From the NCBI GenBank assembly GCA_024998565.1, contig JACOEM010000014.1, forward strand, positions 24,236 to 88,235: 64,000 nt of DNA, in the 5' to 3' direction. Shown here in pieces: positions 1 to 8,566 of this stretch; position 1 is the stretch's first letter, and each line of letters starts with the position of its first letter. The notes beneath the pieces are model-generated. The model saw nothing but the letters and a program-made list of their open reading frames with translations, was not told the origin of the DNA and did no database searches. The DNA is from Nitrospira sp. (GTDB taxonomy: Bacteria; Nitrospirota; Nitrospiria; Nitrospirales; Nitrospiraceae). The position numbers and the translations under genes were made by a program.

Positions 1-129
1 ACGGATCCCGGTATCAGCCCGGGGGGCTGTCTCGTGCAGGCGCAGAGCCTCTTGATCGACGCCACGCTGGATACCCAATTGCTGAGGCTCGGTGAAGCCT
101 TAAGAAAGCGGGACGCCGGTGAAGCTTAG
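1..129 (+). CDS. fliH: Flagellar assembly protein FliH, C-terminal end (partial)
   Basis: The frame is open from the first base and ends at a TAG at 127-129, giving the last 42 residues of a protein. The stretch reads GGCLVQAQSLLIDATLDTQL, the conserved end of the FliH/SctL family, where a Gly-Gly-Cys turn precedes a beta strand containing ID-D-DTQL. FliH is the cytoplasmic stator-like regulator that binds the FliI ATPase and carries export substrates to the export gate. It overlaps the next gene by 11 bases, typical of fliH-fliI coupling. The start and most of the gene lie outside the window. Confidence 0.85.
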   Translation, partial: TDPGISPGGCLVQAQSLLIDATLDTQLLRLGEALRKRDAGEA

Positions 130-1426
130 CGAACGCCTCGAACAAGTCGAACCCTTGTCCGTCACGGGCCGGGTGGCCCAAGCCGTCGGGATCGTCATTG
201 AAGCCTCGGGGCCGTTCACCTCTGTCGGAGAGGTCTGCGAGATCACCCGTGAGGGTGGCCATGGCGCCGTCATGGCAGAAGTGGTCGGATTCCGCGAGGA
301 TCGTGTGCTGCTAATGCCGCTGGGTGAAATGCAAGGCATCGGGCCTGGCAGCCGTGTCGTGATGAAAGGGCACGTGGCGTCGGTGCCGGTCGGACCGCAA
401 ATGCTGGGACGAATTTTCGACGGACTCGGGCACCCGTTGGACGGCTTGCCGCCGCTGCGTACCGATGTCCAGGTTCCGTTGTATGCGCCTCCGCTGAATC
501 CATTGCATCGCGCGAGAATTACCCAGCCGGTCGATCTTGGCATTCGAGCGATCAATGCGCTGTTGACCTGCGGCCAAGGCCAGAAAATCGGCGTGTTCGC
601 CGGCTCCGGGGTGGGAAAAAGCGTCTTATTGGGCATGATCAGCCGGTATACGCAGGCGGACGTCAGGGTCATCGCCCTTGTCGGTGAACGGGGACGCGAA
701 GTCAAAGAATTCCTGGAGCGTGACCTGACACCGGAAGCGAGGGCCCGCTCCATCGTCGTCGTCGCGACCTCGGATCAACCGCCGCTGGTGCGCATTCGCG
801 GCGCCTTGGTGGCGACGGCCATCGCCGAATATTTTCGGGATTGCGGCAAACATGTATTGCTGATGATGGACTCCCTTTCTCGGCTGGCCTATAGCCAGAG
901 AGAAGTCGGACTTGCCATCGGTGAACCTCCAACCACCAAAGGATATACACCGTCCGTGTTTGCCGTGTTGCCGAAATTGCTGGAGCGGGTCGGACCGGCA
1001 CAAAGCGGGGGCAGTATTACCGGGCTCTATACTGTGCTGGTCGACGGCGACGACCTCAATGATCCGGTCGCGGATGCCGTGCGCTCCATTCTCGACGGAC
1101 ACATTGTGCTTTCACGTGAACTGGCCGCGCGCAATCACTTTCCGGCCATCGATATCCTGCAGAGTACCAGCCGGGTCATGCGGGACATTGTCACGCCGGC
1201 ACACTATGCTGCGGCACGGTTAGTCCTGGAACGCACGGCGCTCTATCGGCGCTCTGAAGATCTCATCACGCTGGGGGCGTATAAGCCCGGCACAAGCAAG
1301 GATCTGGATAAGGCCGTGTCCGCTCATGAGGGCATCACGGCGTTCCTGCGGCAGGAGACGAAGCAGTCCGTCGGGTTATCGCAGTCCATCGATGCCTTGC
1401 TGGCGTTGGCAGGAACGATCCAATGA
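119..1426 (+). CDS. fliI: Flagellum-specific ATPase FliI
   Basis: The 435-residue protein is full length for FliI, the hexameric ATPase that energises flagellar type III export. Visible motifs are the Walker A loop GSGVGKS near residue 164, the Walker B region LLMMDSLSRLAYSQREVGLAIG compressed around residues 245-265, and the GEPPTTKGYTPSVFAVLPKL segment of rotary ATPase catalytic subunits. The N-terminal part carries the RILG-like hinge (MLGRIFDGLGHPLDG). The start overlaps fliH and the end overlaps fliJ by 4 bases (ATGA), so the three are translationally coupled. The phospholipid- and FliH-binding N terminus distinguishes it from F1 beta. Identification is secure. Confidence 0.97.
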   Translation: MKLSERLEQVEPLSVTGRVAQAVGIVIEASGPFTSVGEVCEITREGGHGAVMAEVVGFREDRVLLMPLGEMQGIGPGSRVVMKGHVASVPVGPQMLGRIFDGLGHPLDGLPPLRTDVQVPLYAPPLNPLHRARITQPVDLGIRAINALLTCGQGQKIGVFAGSGVGKSVLLGMISRYTQADVRVIALVGERGREVKEFLERDLTPEARARSIVVVATSDQPPLVRIRGALVATAIAEYFRDCGKHVLLMMDSLSRLAYSQREVGLAIGEPPTTKGYTPSVFAVLPKLLERVGPAQSGGSITGLYTVLVDGDDLNDPVADAVRSILDGHIVLSRELAARNHFPAIDILQSTSRVMRDIVTPAHYAAARLVLERTALYRRSEDLITLGAYKPGTSKDLDKAVSAHEGITAFLRQETKQSVGLSQSIDALLALAGTIQ

Positions 1427-1863
1427 ATGTGACCGTGCTCCGCACCTACGCAATCCAACTCGAAGAGGTCGCCAAGCTCGAGTTGGCGGAACTCGCGAGC
1501 GCGCTGCAGCAGACGGTCGACCGTATGACGATGTTAGATTCGCGGGCGAAGGCGGATGCCGACCAATATTTGCTTCAGGTCAGACAGGGGAGCACCGTGG
1601 ATCAGGTGTACGGTCATCTTGACGCGATGGATCGGGCCATCGCCGCACGGAAGAGCATGGAGCAGGTGCAGAGGGATCAACAGGTCGAAATGGAACACAA
1701 ACGCGGAGAACTCCTGGACGCCATGCAGTATCGGAAGAAGCTGGACCTCCTCGATGCGCGCGCTGCGCTGGAACGACGTCGACGACGAGAACGGCAGGAC
1801 CAGCAGCTGCTGGATGAACGTGCCTGGCGACGGAGTCTATTACAAAAGGGAGAACGGGCATGA
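1423..1863 (+). CDS. fliJ: Flagellar export chaperone/stalk FliJ
   Basis: This is a 146-residue, highly charged, almost wholly alpha-helical protein with no hydrophobic segment, as expected of FliJ, the coiled-coil stalk that sits in the FliI ring and contacts FlhA. Family features include an N-terminal LRTYAIQLEEVAKLELAELA helix and a C-terminal KLDLLDARAALERRRRRERQ helix rich in Arg and Glu. Sequence conservation in this family is poor, so the call rests on size, coiled-coil character and position directly after fliI with a 4-base ATGA overlap. The following gene overlaps by 4 bases as well. Confidence 0.88.
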   Translation: MNVTVLRTYAIQLEEVAKLELAELASALQQTVDRMTMLDSRAKADADQYLLQVRQGSTVDQVYGHLDAMDRAIAARKSMEQVQRDQQVEMEHKRGELLDAMQYRKKLDLLDARAALERRRRRERQDQQLLDERAWRRSLLQKGERA

Positions 1864-2498
1864 CCGTGATGGCGAGGGGTGATGTTCGCACACTCTGTGC
1901 AGGGGGGATCCTCAGGGTTGCCTTCGGTGTGGCCTTGCTGGGAAGTATGGGCACGGCGGCCTTCGCTGAGGAGGTGGCGCCGGCTCCGGCTCCTGCAGCG
2001 GCGAAGGAAGAACCAAAGGCCGACGCGATCAAGAAAGAGGTTCAGGGACCTGCCATTAACGCGCCGCGTGAAATTTTTCAGATGCTGGAGCAGCGCAAAC
2101 GTGCCCTGGATAAGCGTGAGGCGGCCTTACGTGGATCGGAAATGCATCTCCTGGAACTCAAAGCGGAACTCGAACAGATTGTCACTCGTCATGAACAGGC
2201 GGTGGAGGCCGAAAAAAAACGTCGTCAGGCCGCTCAGAGCAAGGCGACGAGTGAAGCGGAGAAGCCCAAGGCGACGCCCAAGCCAGGAGGGGCGGCCAAC
2301 GTCAATCAGACGCAACTGGCGAAAATCTATGAAAGCATGCCGGCCGAGGAGGCCGCCGCCCGCCTGGAGCGCATGCCGGATCGAAAGGCGCTCGAAGTGC
2401 TACGCCTGATCAAGGGCAAATCTGCCGGCGCAATTCTCGCTGAGGTCAAACCGGAGCGCGCAGCCCGCCTGACCGAACAATTGCTGACAGCCCCGTAA
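1860..2498 (+). CDS. MotE-like periplasmic flagellar protein (MgtE_N/FliG-like fold)
   Basis: The 212-residue protein has an N-terminal hydrophobic segment (about residues 15-37, ending in AFAEE) that looks like a signal peptide or anchor. A proline/lysine-rich linker follows, then a coiled coil (about 65-125), then a C-terminal MgtE-N/FliG-like repeat: KIYESMPAEEAAARLERMP and ALEVLRLIKGKSAGAILAEV. The same order occurs in MotE, the periplasmic chaperone of MotC in alphaproteobacteria, and in YlxF-type proteins next to fliJ. It sits in the fliH-I-J operon just before fliK. A role in stator or hook function is inferred; the exact partner is unknown. Confidence 0.75.
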   Translation: MTVMARGDVRTLCAGGILRVAFGVALLGSMGTAAFAEEVAPAPAPAAAKEEPKADAIKKEVQGPAINAPREIFQMLEQRKRALDKREAALRGSEMHLLELKAELEQIVTRHEQAVEAEKKRRQAAQSKATSEAEKPKATPKPGGAANVNQTQLAKIYESMPAEEAAARLERMPDRKALEVLRLIKGKSAGAILAEVKPERAARLTEQLLTAP

Positions 2499-2632
2499 AC
2501 AGCCCCTTCGTGTCCCGGTGATTCGGCAGGTTTTGCCGTCACCTCCTGCAGAAACTTCCCTCTTCAAGTCCTCGACTCCAATTCTTCTTGCGAAAATACC
2601 GCGTCATGCGTGGTTTTCTCATTCGACGCGGA

Positions 2633-2648
2633 TGGCACGGCCTTTGTA
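2633..2648 (+). promoter_or_regulatory. Sigma-54 promoter candidate upstream of fliK
   Basis: TGGCACGGCCTTTGTA has a perfect -24 element (TGGCAC), 5-base spacer and TTGTA at -12 (consensus TTGCA/T, one mismatch). It lies 48 bases before the chosen fliK start, so the longer upstream reading of fliK would run through the promoter. Likely drives fliK-flgD-flgE. Confidence 0.6.
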
Positions 2649-2696
2649 ATGCTGTTCCATGACAACGCACGGAGTTCGAAACGGACAGGAACACCT

Positions 2697-4271
2697 ATGG
2701 CCACTGACATGCAGCCCTTCATGAATGGAATTCCAGGTCACAACACCCATGCCGTCCCGGCCGGGCGAGATCGCCAGGCGACGGTTCAGGGTTCATCGCC
2801 ATCTCGTACATTCGATTCGTTGCTTGGGCGTACAGAAGCTCACCGGGCGGCAATGACGCCGGAACCGGCATCAGCGCGAGCCGCATCGAAACCCGCTTCA
2901 CAGGCTCATTCGCCGCACCATTCCAAGGTGGAATCAGACAAGCAAGGATCGGCTCGGTCGACGGAGGCCGCACGACAGGAACGAACTGCCGGCCCGAACG
3001 AAGAGCCTTGTGGGAAGGCTGACTGTGTATCCGACAGGGAAGTCGAGCGCCCCAAAGAGGAAGACACTACCGAACAGGCTGAGGATCAGAGCGCGCAACG
3101 GCAGGAGATCCTTGTGGCCGCGATGCTTCTTCCCGCACCTGCGGTCTTACAGACCGACGTACAAGCCGGTGATGCACCGGACTCGGAATCGGATCCCTCT
3201 GCGGAGGACGCCGCGAAAGTGGCGGCTACAGCCGTTACAGGCTCTCCTGAGATGTCTTCTGCTCAACTCGCAGCGATGAATGCCTCGGTGGAAACCTCTC
3301 AAGAGGCGCCCGTCGGCGGTGCTGCAACAGCCATGGCGCAGAAGTCAGACATCAAAGAATCCGCTGAAAAGGAACAGCCAGGGGAGGGAACGATTGACCT
3401 CTCAGCCTTTCCTCAGCCCGATAGCCATGGTGAAGTGCCGGAAGTAAACGCAGACCGGATGGATGCGGCGGTGACCGCCGGCGCGATCGACCCGGAGAAA
3501 GTGACGACTGTCGCTGCGACTGTCACGACACGCACGGCAGAGGAAGGCACCACGAAACAGGCTGAGGGCGATCGGGTGGACCGGTCCACATTTCTTCAAG
3601 ACCTTGCGGAGAACACCCCGGTGAACGCCGAACAGGGAAGTGCGGGCGCCGGGAAATTTCTCGAGAATGAATCGGAACCGTTTTCCGGCTCTTCCGCCGA
3701 CCCCGATCGCTCAATGCCGAATCAAGGCATGCCCAACGCGGCGCCCGATCGCCCCTTGTTCCTGGACCGGATGAGTGGACTGACTCAACCGACCTCGCTT
3801 CCCGCCGACAGCGCCGTCGGCCGCAACGAGGCCGGCCAGCCCGCTGCAGTCCTGCGAGCGGCTGAATCCGAGCGCATGAACGAACTTCGAGGAGCCTCGC
3901 CCGTCTCGCAAAGCGTGATGCTGGAATTGGATCCCCTGGACATGGGGCCCTTGCGGGTCCGTGTCATGATGAGCGATCAAACGGTCCATGCGCACATCCG
4001 GACGGAACATGGAGAACTGGGACAAGGGCTGTTGCAACAGGGGCAGTCACTGGAATCATCGCTCCGCACGACAGGCCTCGAAATGGGCATGTTGCGGGTC
4101 ACCGTCGATCAACAACAGGGTCGGAGCGACAATGCCTGGATGTTTCAACAGCAGCATCAGGATCGCCAGACCGCCGCGTCCAGTCAGAGAGGGACGACGG
4201 CAGAAGAGGAACGCAGCGCGAGGGGAGAAACCGGCGAGTACAGGAGTGAACGCGTCAGCCTATTTGCATGA
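2697..4271 (+). CDS. fliK: Hook-length control protein FliK
   Basis: The 524-residue protein is low-complexity and rich in Ala, Glu, Ser and Pro over most of its length. It ends in a compact Flg_hook domain at about residues 410-490, with the family signature [15 protein letters not shown] and a following [13 protein letters not shown] helix. FliK is a secreted molecular ruler that switches export specificity from hook to filament by touching FlhB. The ATG at 2697 is preferred over the upstream ATG at 2610: AGGA lies 6 bases before it, and a sigma-54 site falls inside the longer version. A Gln-rich, charged tail follows the domain. It overlaps the upstream ATG option of flgD by 4 bases. Confidence 0.88.
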   Translation: MATDMQPFMNGIPGHNTHAVPAGRDRQATVQGSSPSRTFDSLLGRTEAHRAAMTPEPASARAASKPASQAHSPHHSKVESDKQGSARSTEAARQERTAGPNEEPCGKADCVSDREVERPKEEDTTEQAEDQSAQRQEILVAAMLLPAPAVLQTDVQAGDAPDSESDPSAEDAAKVAATAVTGSPEMSSAQLAAMNASVETSQEAPVGGAATAMAQKSDIKESAEKEQPGEGTIDLSAFPQPDSHGEVPEVNADRMDAAVTAGAIDPEKVTTVAATVTTRTAEEGTTKQAEGDRVDRSTFLQDLAENTPVNAEQGSAGAGKFLENESEPFSGSSADPDRSMPNQGMPNAAPDRPLFLDRMSGLTQPTSLPADSAVGRNEAGQPAAVLRAAESERMNELRGASPVSQSVMLELDPLDMGPLRVRVMMSDQTVHAHIRTEHGELGQGLLQQGQSLESSLRTTGLEMGMLRVTVDQQQGRSDNAWMFQQQHQDRQTAASSQRGTTAEEERSARGETGEYRSERVSLFA

Positions 4272-4282
4272 TTGGAGGCCCC

Positions 4283-4573
4283 ATGGATATCAGCAAGGTA
4301 ATTACACAGGCCACCCCACCAGACTCATCCACGCCGACCACCGACGGCCCGAAGCCGTTGGGGAAGGACGATTTTCTGAAGCTGCTCGTCACCCAGCTTC
4401 AACATCAGGATCCGCTCAAGCCGATGGAGAATGAGGACTTCGTCGCGCAAACCGCGCAGTTCTCGCAGCTGGAACAAATGTCCAAGCTGGTGTCCTTGAT
4501 GGAGAAGAGTGTGACGCTTCAGGAAAACGCGCAGAATAAAACCGCGACCACCGGCACGACGGCCGTCGCATAA
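4283..4573 (+). CDS. flgD: Hook-cap scaffolding protein FlgD (short form)
   Basis: The 96-residue protein contains the conserved FlgD N-terminal module: [20 protein letters not shown], then [14 protein letters not shown]. This segment is needed for export and for capping the growing hook. Canonical FlgD proteins are about 220 residues with a C-terminal FlgD Ig/Tudor-like part; here the gene stops soon after the N-terminal module, with a Thr/Ala-rich tail. GGAGG at 4274-4278 favours the ATG at 4283 (MDISKV), although an ATG at 4268 overlaps the fliK stop. No frameshifted remainder of the missing domain is evident before flgE, so the short form looks natural. Confidence 0.85.
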   Translation: MDISKVITQATPPDSSTPTTDGPKPLGKDDFLKLLVTQLQHQDPLKPMENEDFVAQTAQFSQLEQMSKLVSLMEKSVTLQENAQNKTATTGTTAVA

Positions 4574-4647
4574 CGCCCGTCGTCCTGCGGCGCGGGCGAA
4601 CGCTTGGGGAACATGGTTCAGGTCGTGGTAACAAGGAGGATGAGACA

Positions 4648-5871
4648 ATGGGCATTTTAACATCGATGTTTACCGCAGTCACCGGCTTGAGCTCCTACGG
4701 CAACGCCATGGGGGTGATCGGGAACAATATCGCCAACGTCGGGACGGCAGGATTCAAGTCCAGCCGGGCGACCTTCTCGGACCTGATTTCATCCAGCCTG
4801 GGCGGCGGCTCCGGCAGCGATCAAATCGGTCTCGGCGTGTTCCTCAACGATGTGCAGACCAATTTCTCCCAAGGGTCGATGACGACCACAGGCAATACCT
4901 TCGACCTGGCGATCGATGGAAACGGCTTCTACCTGGTGAGAAACACGTCCGGCGCCAATTTCTATTCGCGGGCCGGCCAATTCAAAGTCGACAATCTCGG
5001 TCAGGTCGTCGATAGCAGCGGAGCCCTGTTGCAAGGCTACCAGGCCGACACGAACGGCAACATCACGAGCACGATCGGCGGCATTACACTGACATCGAGT
5101 GCCGTACCGCCGGTCGCGACGACCAGCGCCGAGATACTTGGGAATCTCAATGCCAATGCGACGGCGCCGACGACAGCCTTCAGCGTCACCGATACGACCT
5201 CCTACAATTTCTCCACGGGCATGACGTTCTATGACTCCCTGGGGAACTCCCATCAAATGCAGTTGTATTTCCGGAAGACAGCGGCGAATGCCTGGGGCGT
5301 GTACTCTCAAATCGACGGGGGTGCGGCTGCCGCCCAAACCAACATGACGTTTAACGCCAGCGGGGCCGTCACCGCGGGCGGAACACAGACGGTGACTGCG
5401 ACACTGACCAACGGCGCCACCACGCCGCAGGCCATGACGGTGGATTTGTCCTCTCTGACGCAGTTCGGCGCCGCCTCCGGTGTCGCGAGTCAAACGCAAG
5501 ACGGCTATTCATCGGGCACGCTCGACCGTATCAGTGTCGATAAAGAAGGACGAGTGATGGCCCAATTCACGAACGGGGAAACACGTGCTCTTGCCCAGGT
5601 CGTCTTGAGCCGCTTTACCAATCCCGACGGCTTGGTCAACGTGGGCGACAATCACTTTCTGGAGACGGTCGAGTCCGGGGCGGCTCTGGCCGGTGCCCCG
5701 ACTGTAAATGGATTGGGCAGAGTCCTGTCGGGAACCGTGGAGCAATCCAACGTGGATCTCGGCAAAGAGTTTGTGGACATGATTATTACCCAGCGCGCAT
5801 TTCAAGCCAACTCGCGCGCGATCACGACCAGCGACGAAATGTTGCAGGAACTCGTGAATCTCAAACGGTAA
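4648..5871 (+). CDS. flgE: Flagellar hook protein FlgE
   Basis: The 407-residue protein begins with the axial-protein rod signature (SSYGNAMGVIGNNIANVGTA) and ends with the matching C-terminal helix (VDLGKEFVDMIITQRAFQAN, then TTSDEMLQELVNLKR). The GNFDLAIDGNGFY-type motif (TFDLAIDGNGFYLV) near residue 87 marks the FlgE/F/G family. The length, the Ser/Thr/Ala-rich central D1-D2 region and the position after fliK and flgD identify the hook subunit. AAGGAGG lies 7 bases before the ATG. A strong hairpin follows the stop codon, so this gene ends the fliK-flgD-flgE unit. Confidence 0.93.
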   Translation: MGILTSMFTAVTGLSSYGNAMGVIGNNIANVGTAGFKSSRATFSDLISSSLGGGSGSDQIGLGVFLNDVQTNFSQGSMTTTGNTFDLAIDGNGFYLVRNTSGANFYSRAGQFKVDNLGQVVDSSGALLQGYQADTNGNITSTIGGITLTSSAVPPVATTSAEILGNLNANATAPTTAFSVTDTTSYNFSTGMTFYDSLGNSHQMQLYFRKTAANAWGVYSQIDGGAAAAQTNMTFNASGAVTAGGTQTVTATLTNGATTPQAMTVDLSSLTQFGAASGVASQTQDGYSSGTLDRISVDKEGRVMAQFTNGETRALAQVVLSRFTNPDGLVNVGDNHFLETVESGAALAGAPTVNGLGRVLSGTVEQSNVDLGKEFVDMIITQRAFQANSRAITTSDEMLQELVNLKR

Positions 5872-5878
5872 GCGAGGA

Positions 5879-5914
5879 GGGCCCTGATGCGTCTGAAAGC
5901 GCGCGTCAGGGCCC
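5879..5914 (+). terminator. Hairpin terminator after flgE
   Basis: Perfect 9-base arms GGGCCCTGA (5879-5887) and TCAGGGCCC (5906-5914) flank an 18-base loop. No clear T run follows, so it is a probable rather than certain intrinsic terminator. The 331-base gap 5872-6202 otherwise holds only the sigma-54 site at 6145; motA/motB or flbD, often found at this point in other genomes, are not present. Confidence 0.55.
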
Positions 5915-6144
5915 AAGTCGGCAATTTCTACCTAGCGCTCGCCCACACCCGATCCCCCTCACGTTTCTCACCTTCGTCAACATTCTGTCGGCCCTCGTAA
6001 CGTCTCCGTCACTCCGCTGACAAGGTCTCACGAACGGTCGGCGATGCCGCGCGTCCGGAGGACGGCGTGACCTGAAATCAGTGGGTTATCGCAGGCGCCG
6101 GTGCACAAAGGGAAATCTGCATCGGACTGTTGTCGGTCGTTGCG

Positions 6145-6160
6145 TGGCATATGCATTGCA
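6145..6160 (+). promoter_or_regulatory. Sigma-54 promoter upstream of fliL
   Basis: TGGCATATGCATTGCA matches the -24/-12 consensus with GG-N10-GC spacing and both elements intact. It lies 42 bases before the fliL start, after a strong hairpin closing the previous unit. It probably drives the long fliL-M-N-O-P-Q-R-flhB-A-F-G-fliA operon. Confidence 0.8.
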
Positions 6161-6202
6161 CAACCCACCAACACCGGCAAACACTGTCCGCAGGAGGTCC
6201 GT

Positions 6203-6739
6203 ATGTCAGAAGCAGCTGAAGAGAAGGCGCCCGCAGCGCCCGCGGGTATTCCCATGAAGATGGTCATCATCATCGTCGCGGGGGTATTGATTCTTGGCCT
6301 GGGTGGCGCCTTTGCGATGTTTAAAATGATGGGCGGCCCCTCCGGGGAAAAAGCGCATGGCGAAAACGGTGGAGAGAAGCAAGCCGCTCACGGGGAGGCC
6401 GAAGACAAAGGCGGGGGCCATGGGGCCGTCGCCGATGCCAGTGCGATTGCCGACCTGGACCCCTTCATCGTGAACCTCGCGGACACGCCGGAAATTCGTT
6501 ATCTCAAAGTGACCCTCAAGGTAGAGGCCGACAACTCGAACACCGTTGAACAGATCAAAGCGCGCACTCCCCAAATCCGCGACGCCATCCTCGTGTTGCT
6601 GACGGGATTGGACTCCGCCACCGCCCGTTCTCCTCAAGGCAAACACAAATTGCGCGAGGACATCACGGATCGCATCAACGGGTTGTTGCCGAAAAAGTCG
6701 GTGAAGTCGACCTACTTTACGGAATTCGTCATTCAATAG
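6203..6739 (+). CDS. fliL: Flagellar basal body-associated protein FliL
   Basis: The 178-residue protein has one N-terminal membrane segment (about residues 16-40, MVIIIVAGVLILGLGGAF), then a His/Gly/Glu-rich linker, then the periplasmic FliL domain. The domain opens with DLDPFIVNLADTPEIRYLKV, matches the family's conserved DPFxVNL, and ends with the usual short VKSTYFTEFVIQ. FliL surrounds or supports the stator at the basal body. The ATG at 6203 is chosen because GGAGG lies 5 bases upstream; an earlier in-frame start at 6101 would precede the sigma-54 site. The gene is first in its transcription unit. Confidence 0.92.
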   Translation: MSEAAEEKAPAAPAGIPMKMVIIIVAGVLILGLGGAFAMFKMMGGPSGEKAHGENGGEKQAAHGEAEDKGGGHGAVADASAIADLDPFIVNLADTPEIRYLKVTLKVEADNSNTVEQIKARTPQIRDAILVLLTGLDSATARSPQGKHKLREDITDRINGLLPKKSVKSTYFTEFVIQ

Positions 6740-6763
6740 TCGATCGTCGTTCGCCGAGACGCC

Positions 6764-7735
6764 ATGGATAAAATACTCTCCCAGGAAGAAATCGATGCCC
6801 TGATGGGCGGCGTCATGTCCGGCGAAGTCGAGACGGCTCCGAAGGAGGAGGAAGAACCGGGCGGGGTCAAAGCGTACAGCCTCACCAGCCAAGAACGTAT
6901 CATTCGCGGGCGTATGCCCACGATGGAGATGATCAACGATCGCTTCACGCGTCAGCAATCCATTTCCTGGAGCGCCGTGCTTCGCGAGAAGATCGAATTC
7001 AGCGTCCTCGGCACCCAAATCATGAAGTTCGGCGACTTCATTCAAAAAGTTCCGGTTCCCTCATCCTTCAATCTGTTTGCCATGGAGCCGATGCGAGGCA
7101 ACGGGCTCTTCGTCATGGATGCCATGCTGGTGTACCTGATAGTGGACTTTTTCTTCGGCGGAAAAGTGCAAACGCATGTGAAGCCCGAAGGCCGGGAGTT
7201 TACTACGATTCAGCTCCGTCTGATCAAGAAACTGGTGCAGCAGGCCTTGGCTGACCTGGAGAAAGCCTGGCAGGCCGTGATGCCGGTGAAGATCGGATAC
7301 TTACGCTCGGAGAGCAACCCGCAGTTCGCCATGGTCGTGACGACGTCGGAAATTGTTGTGGTGGTGACGTTGCAGGTGCATCTGGGCGACATCTCCCGCG
7401 AAATGTTTATCGCGTATCCCTACTCCATGTTGGAGCCGATCAAAGAGAAACTGTATTCCGGTCTGTTCGCCGACAATGTGGAACAGGACAGCAGTTGGGG
7501 CAGTCGTTTCAAGGACTCCTTACAGGAATGTGACGTGGCTCTGACCGTGCAATTGGGAACCGCGCGCATCAATGTGCAGGACTTGCTCAATTTCAACCCC
7601 GGGGACGTGTTGATGCTCGACCAACATCCCGGCGATCCGATGCTGTGTCTGGTCGAGGGTGATCCGAAATTTCAAGGGCAGCCCGGGATCTTTAAGGGCA
7701 ATCATGCGTGCCGCGTGACCAAGATATTGGGGTAG
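6764..7735 (+). CDS. fliM: Flagellar motor switch protein FliM
   Basis: The 323-residue protein starts with MDKILSQEEIDALMGG, the conserved FliM N-terminal peptide that binds phosphorylated CheY. The CheC-like middle domain follows, with RRLIKKLV-type helices and the family segment FNLFAMEPMRGNGLFVMD. The C-terminal SpoA/FliN-like domain (QLGTARINVQDLLNFNPGDV) is intact. FliM forms most of the cytoplasmic C-ring and sets rotation direction. It follows fliL by 24 bases and precedes fliN by 30 bases, the standard arrangement. The intact CheY-binding peptide implies chemotactic switching, although no che genes occur in the window. Confidence 0.97.
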   Translation: MDKILSQEEIDALMGGVMSGEVETAPKEEEEPGGVKAYSLTSQERIIRGRMPTMEMINDRFTRQQSISWSAVLREKIEFSVLGTQIMKFGDFIQKVPVPSSFNLFAMEPMRGNGLFVMDAMLVYLIVDFFFGGKVQTHVKPEGREFTTIQLRLIKKLVQQALADLEKAWQAVMPVKIGYLRSESNPQFAMVVTTSEIVVVVTLQVHLGDISREMFIAYPYSMLEPIKEKLYSGLFADNVEQDSSWGSRFKDSLQECDVALTVQLGTARINVQDLLNFNPGDVLMLDQHPGDPMLCLVEGDPKFQGQPGIFKGNHACRVTKILG

Positions 7736-7765
7736 AGAGCGTCCGGAATTAAAGGAGATTTGCGC

Positions 7766-8140
7766 ATGGGCAACGGAGACACCACTGCACCGTCGGACGC
7801 TTCCAATACCGGCGCCGGGGACACCAACGTGCAAGCGACCTCGTTTCCCCCGGTCGATAATCAGAACGCCGTCCCCGCCAACAAGAACATCGAGTTCGTG
7901 CTCGATATTCCGCTGCAAGTGACCGTGCAGATCGGTTCGACGCGGATGCTGATCCGGGAGTTGCTGCAGTTGGGGCAGGGGTCGGTCATCGAGCTCAACA
8001 AGCTGGCCGGCGAACCGATGGAAGTGCTGGTCAACAACAAATTGGTCGCGCGCGGCGAAGTCGTCGTGGTCAACGAAAAGTTCGGGATTCGCCTCACGGA
8101 TGTCGTGAGTCCGAATCAGCGTATTCAGCAACTCGGGTAG
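7766..8140 (+). CDS. fliN: Flagellar motor switch protein FliN
   Basis: The 124-residue protein has a variable, Asn/Thr-rich first 45 residues. The SpoA domain follows: FVLDIPLQVTVQIGSTRMLI, then LLQLGQGSVIELNKLAGEPM, and the terminal VNEKFGIRLTDVVS. FliN forms the lower C-ring and docks FliH-FliI. The ATG at 7766 is chosen because AAAGGAGA lies 8 bases upstream; a TTG six bases earlier is in frame but poorly placed. Length and motif order match the short FliN class, not the long FliY class with a CheC phosphatase part. Confidence 0.96.
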   Translation: MGNGDTTAPSDASNTGAGDTNVQATSFPPVDNQNAVPANKNIEFVLDIPLQVTVQIGSTRMLIRELLQLGQGSVIELNKLAGEPMEVLVNNKLVARGEVVVVNEKFGIRLTDVVSPNQRIQQLG

Positions 8141-8197
8141 TCGGCGGAACGTGCGGCAATTCCGCCGCTCCTGCGGCGAGAGGAATAAACGGTCCCC

Positions 8198-8566
8198 ATG
8201 GAGATTTGGGAAAGTGTGGTTCGGATGGTATCGGCGCTCGGGGTCGTCCTGGCATTGATCCTGGGTCTGCTGGCCGTGGCGCGATCCGCCGTCGGACGGC
8301 GCTTTCTCCCTGTGAACGGCCCGCCGTTGGTCAAGATCATAGGAAGTGGTCCGCTCGGGTCCAGAAAGCATGTGATGGTGGTGGCGGTGGCAGGAGAGGT
8401 GCTGATCCTGGGCACCACCGCCAACGATTTGGTGCCGCTCGGAAAAATCGCCGATCCTGACGTCGCAAAACGCCTCATCGCCGAGGCATCCATGCTGCCG
8501 CCCGGAGCAGCACCCGGAATCCCCGAGTCCGGCAACCTTGAGGAGATCGCGCGTGCACGCAGGTAG
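8198..8566 (+). CDS. fliO: Flagellar biosynthetic protein FliO
   Basis: The 122-residue protein has a single N-terminal membrane segment (about residues 7-30). A short soluble domain follows with IIGSGPLGSRKHVMVVAVAG and LILGTTANDLVPL, typical of FliO/FliZ. FliO is a small membrane chaperone that helps FliP form the core of the export gate. Conservation is low in this family, so position between fliN and fliP is strong support. The fliP start lies inside the last 14 bases of this gene, indicating coupling. Confidence 0.9.
   Translation: MEIWESVVRMVSALGVVLALILGLLAVARSAVGRRFLPVNGPPLVKIIGSGPLGSRKHVMVVAVAGEVLILGTTANDLVPLGKIADPDVAKRLIAEASMLPPGAAPGIPESGNLEEIARARR

Noticed and set aside
2610..2696. 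Longer N terminus for FliK from the ATG at 2610
   Set aside because: It would translate through the sigma-54 site and lacks a good ribosome site, whereas AGGA precedes the ATG at 2697.
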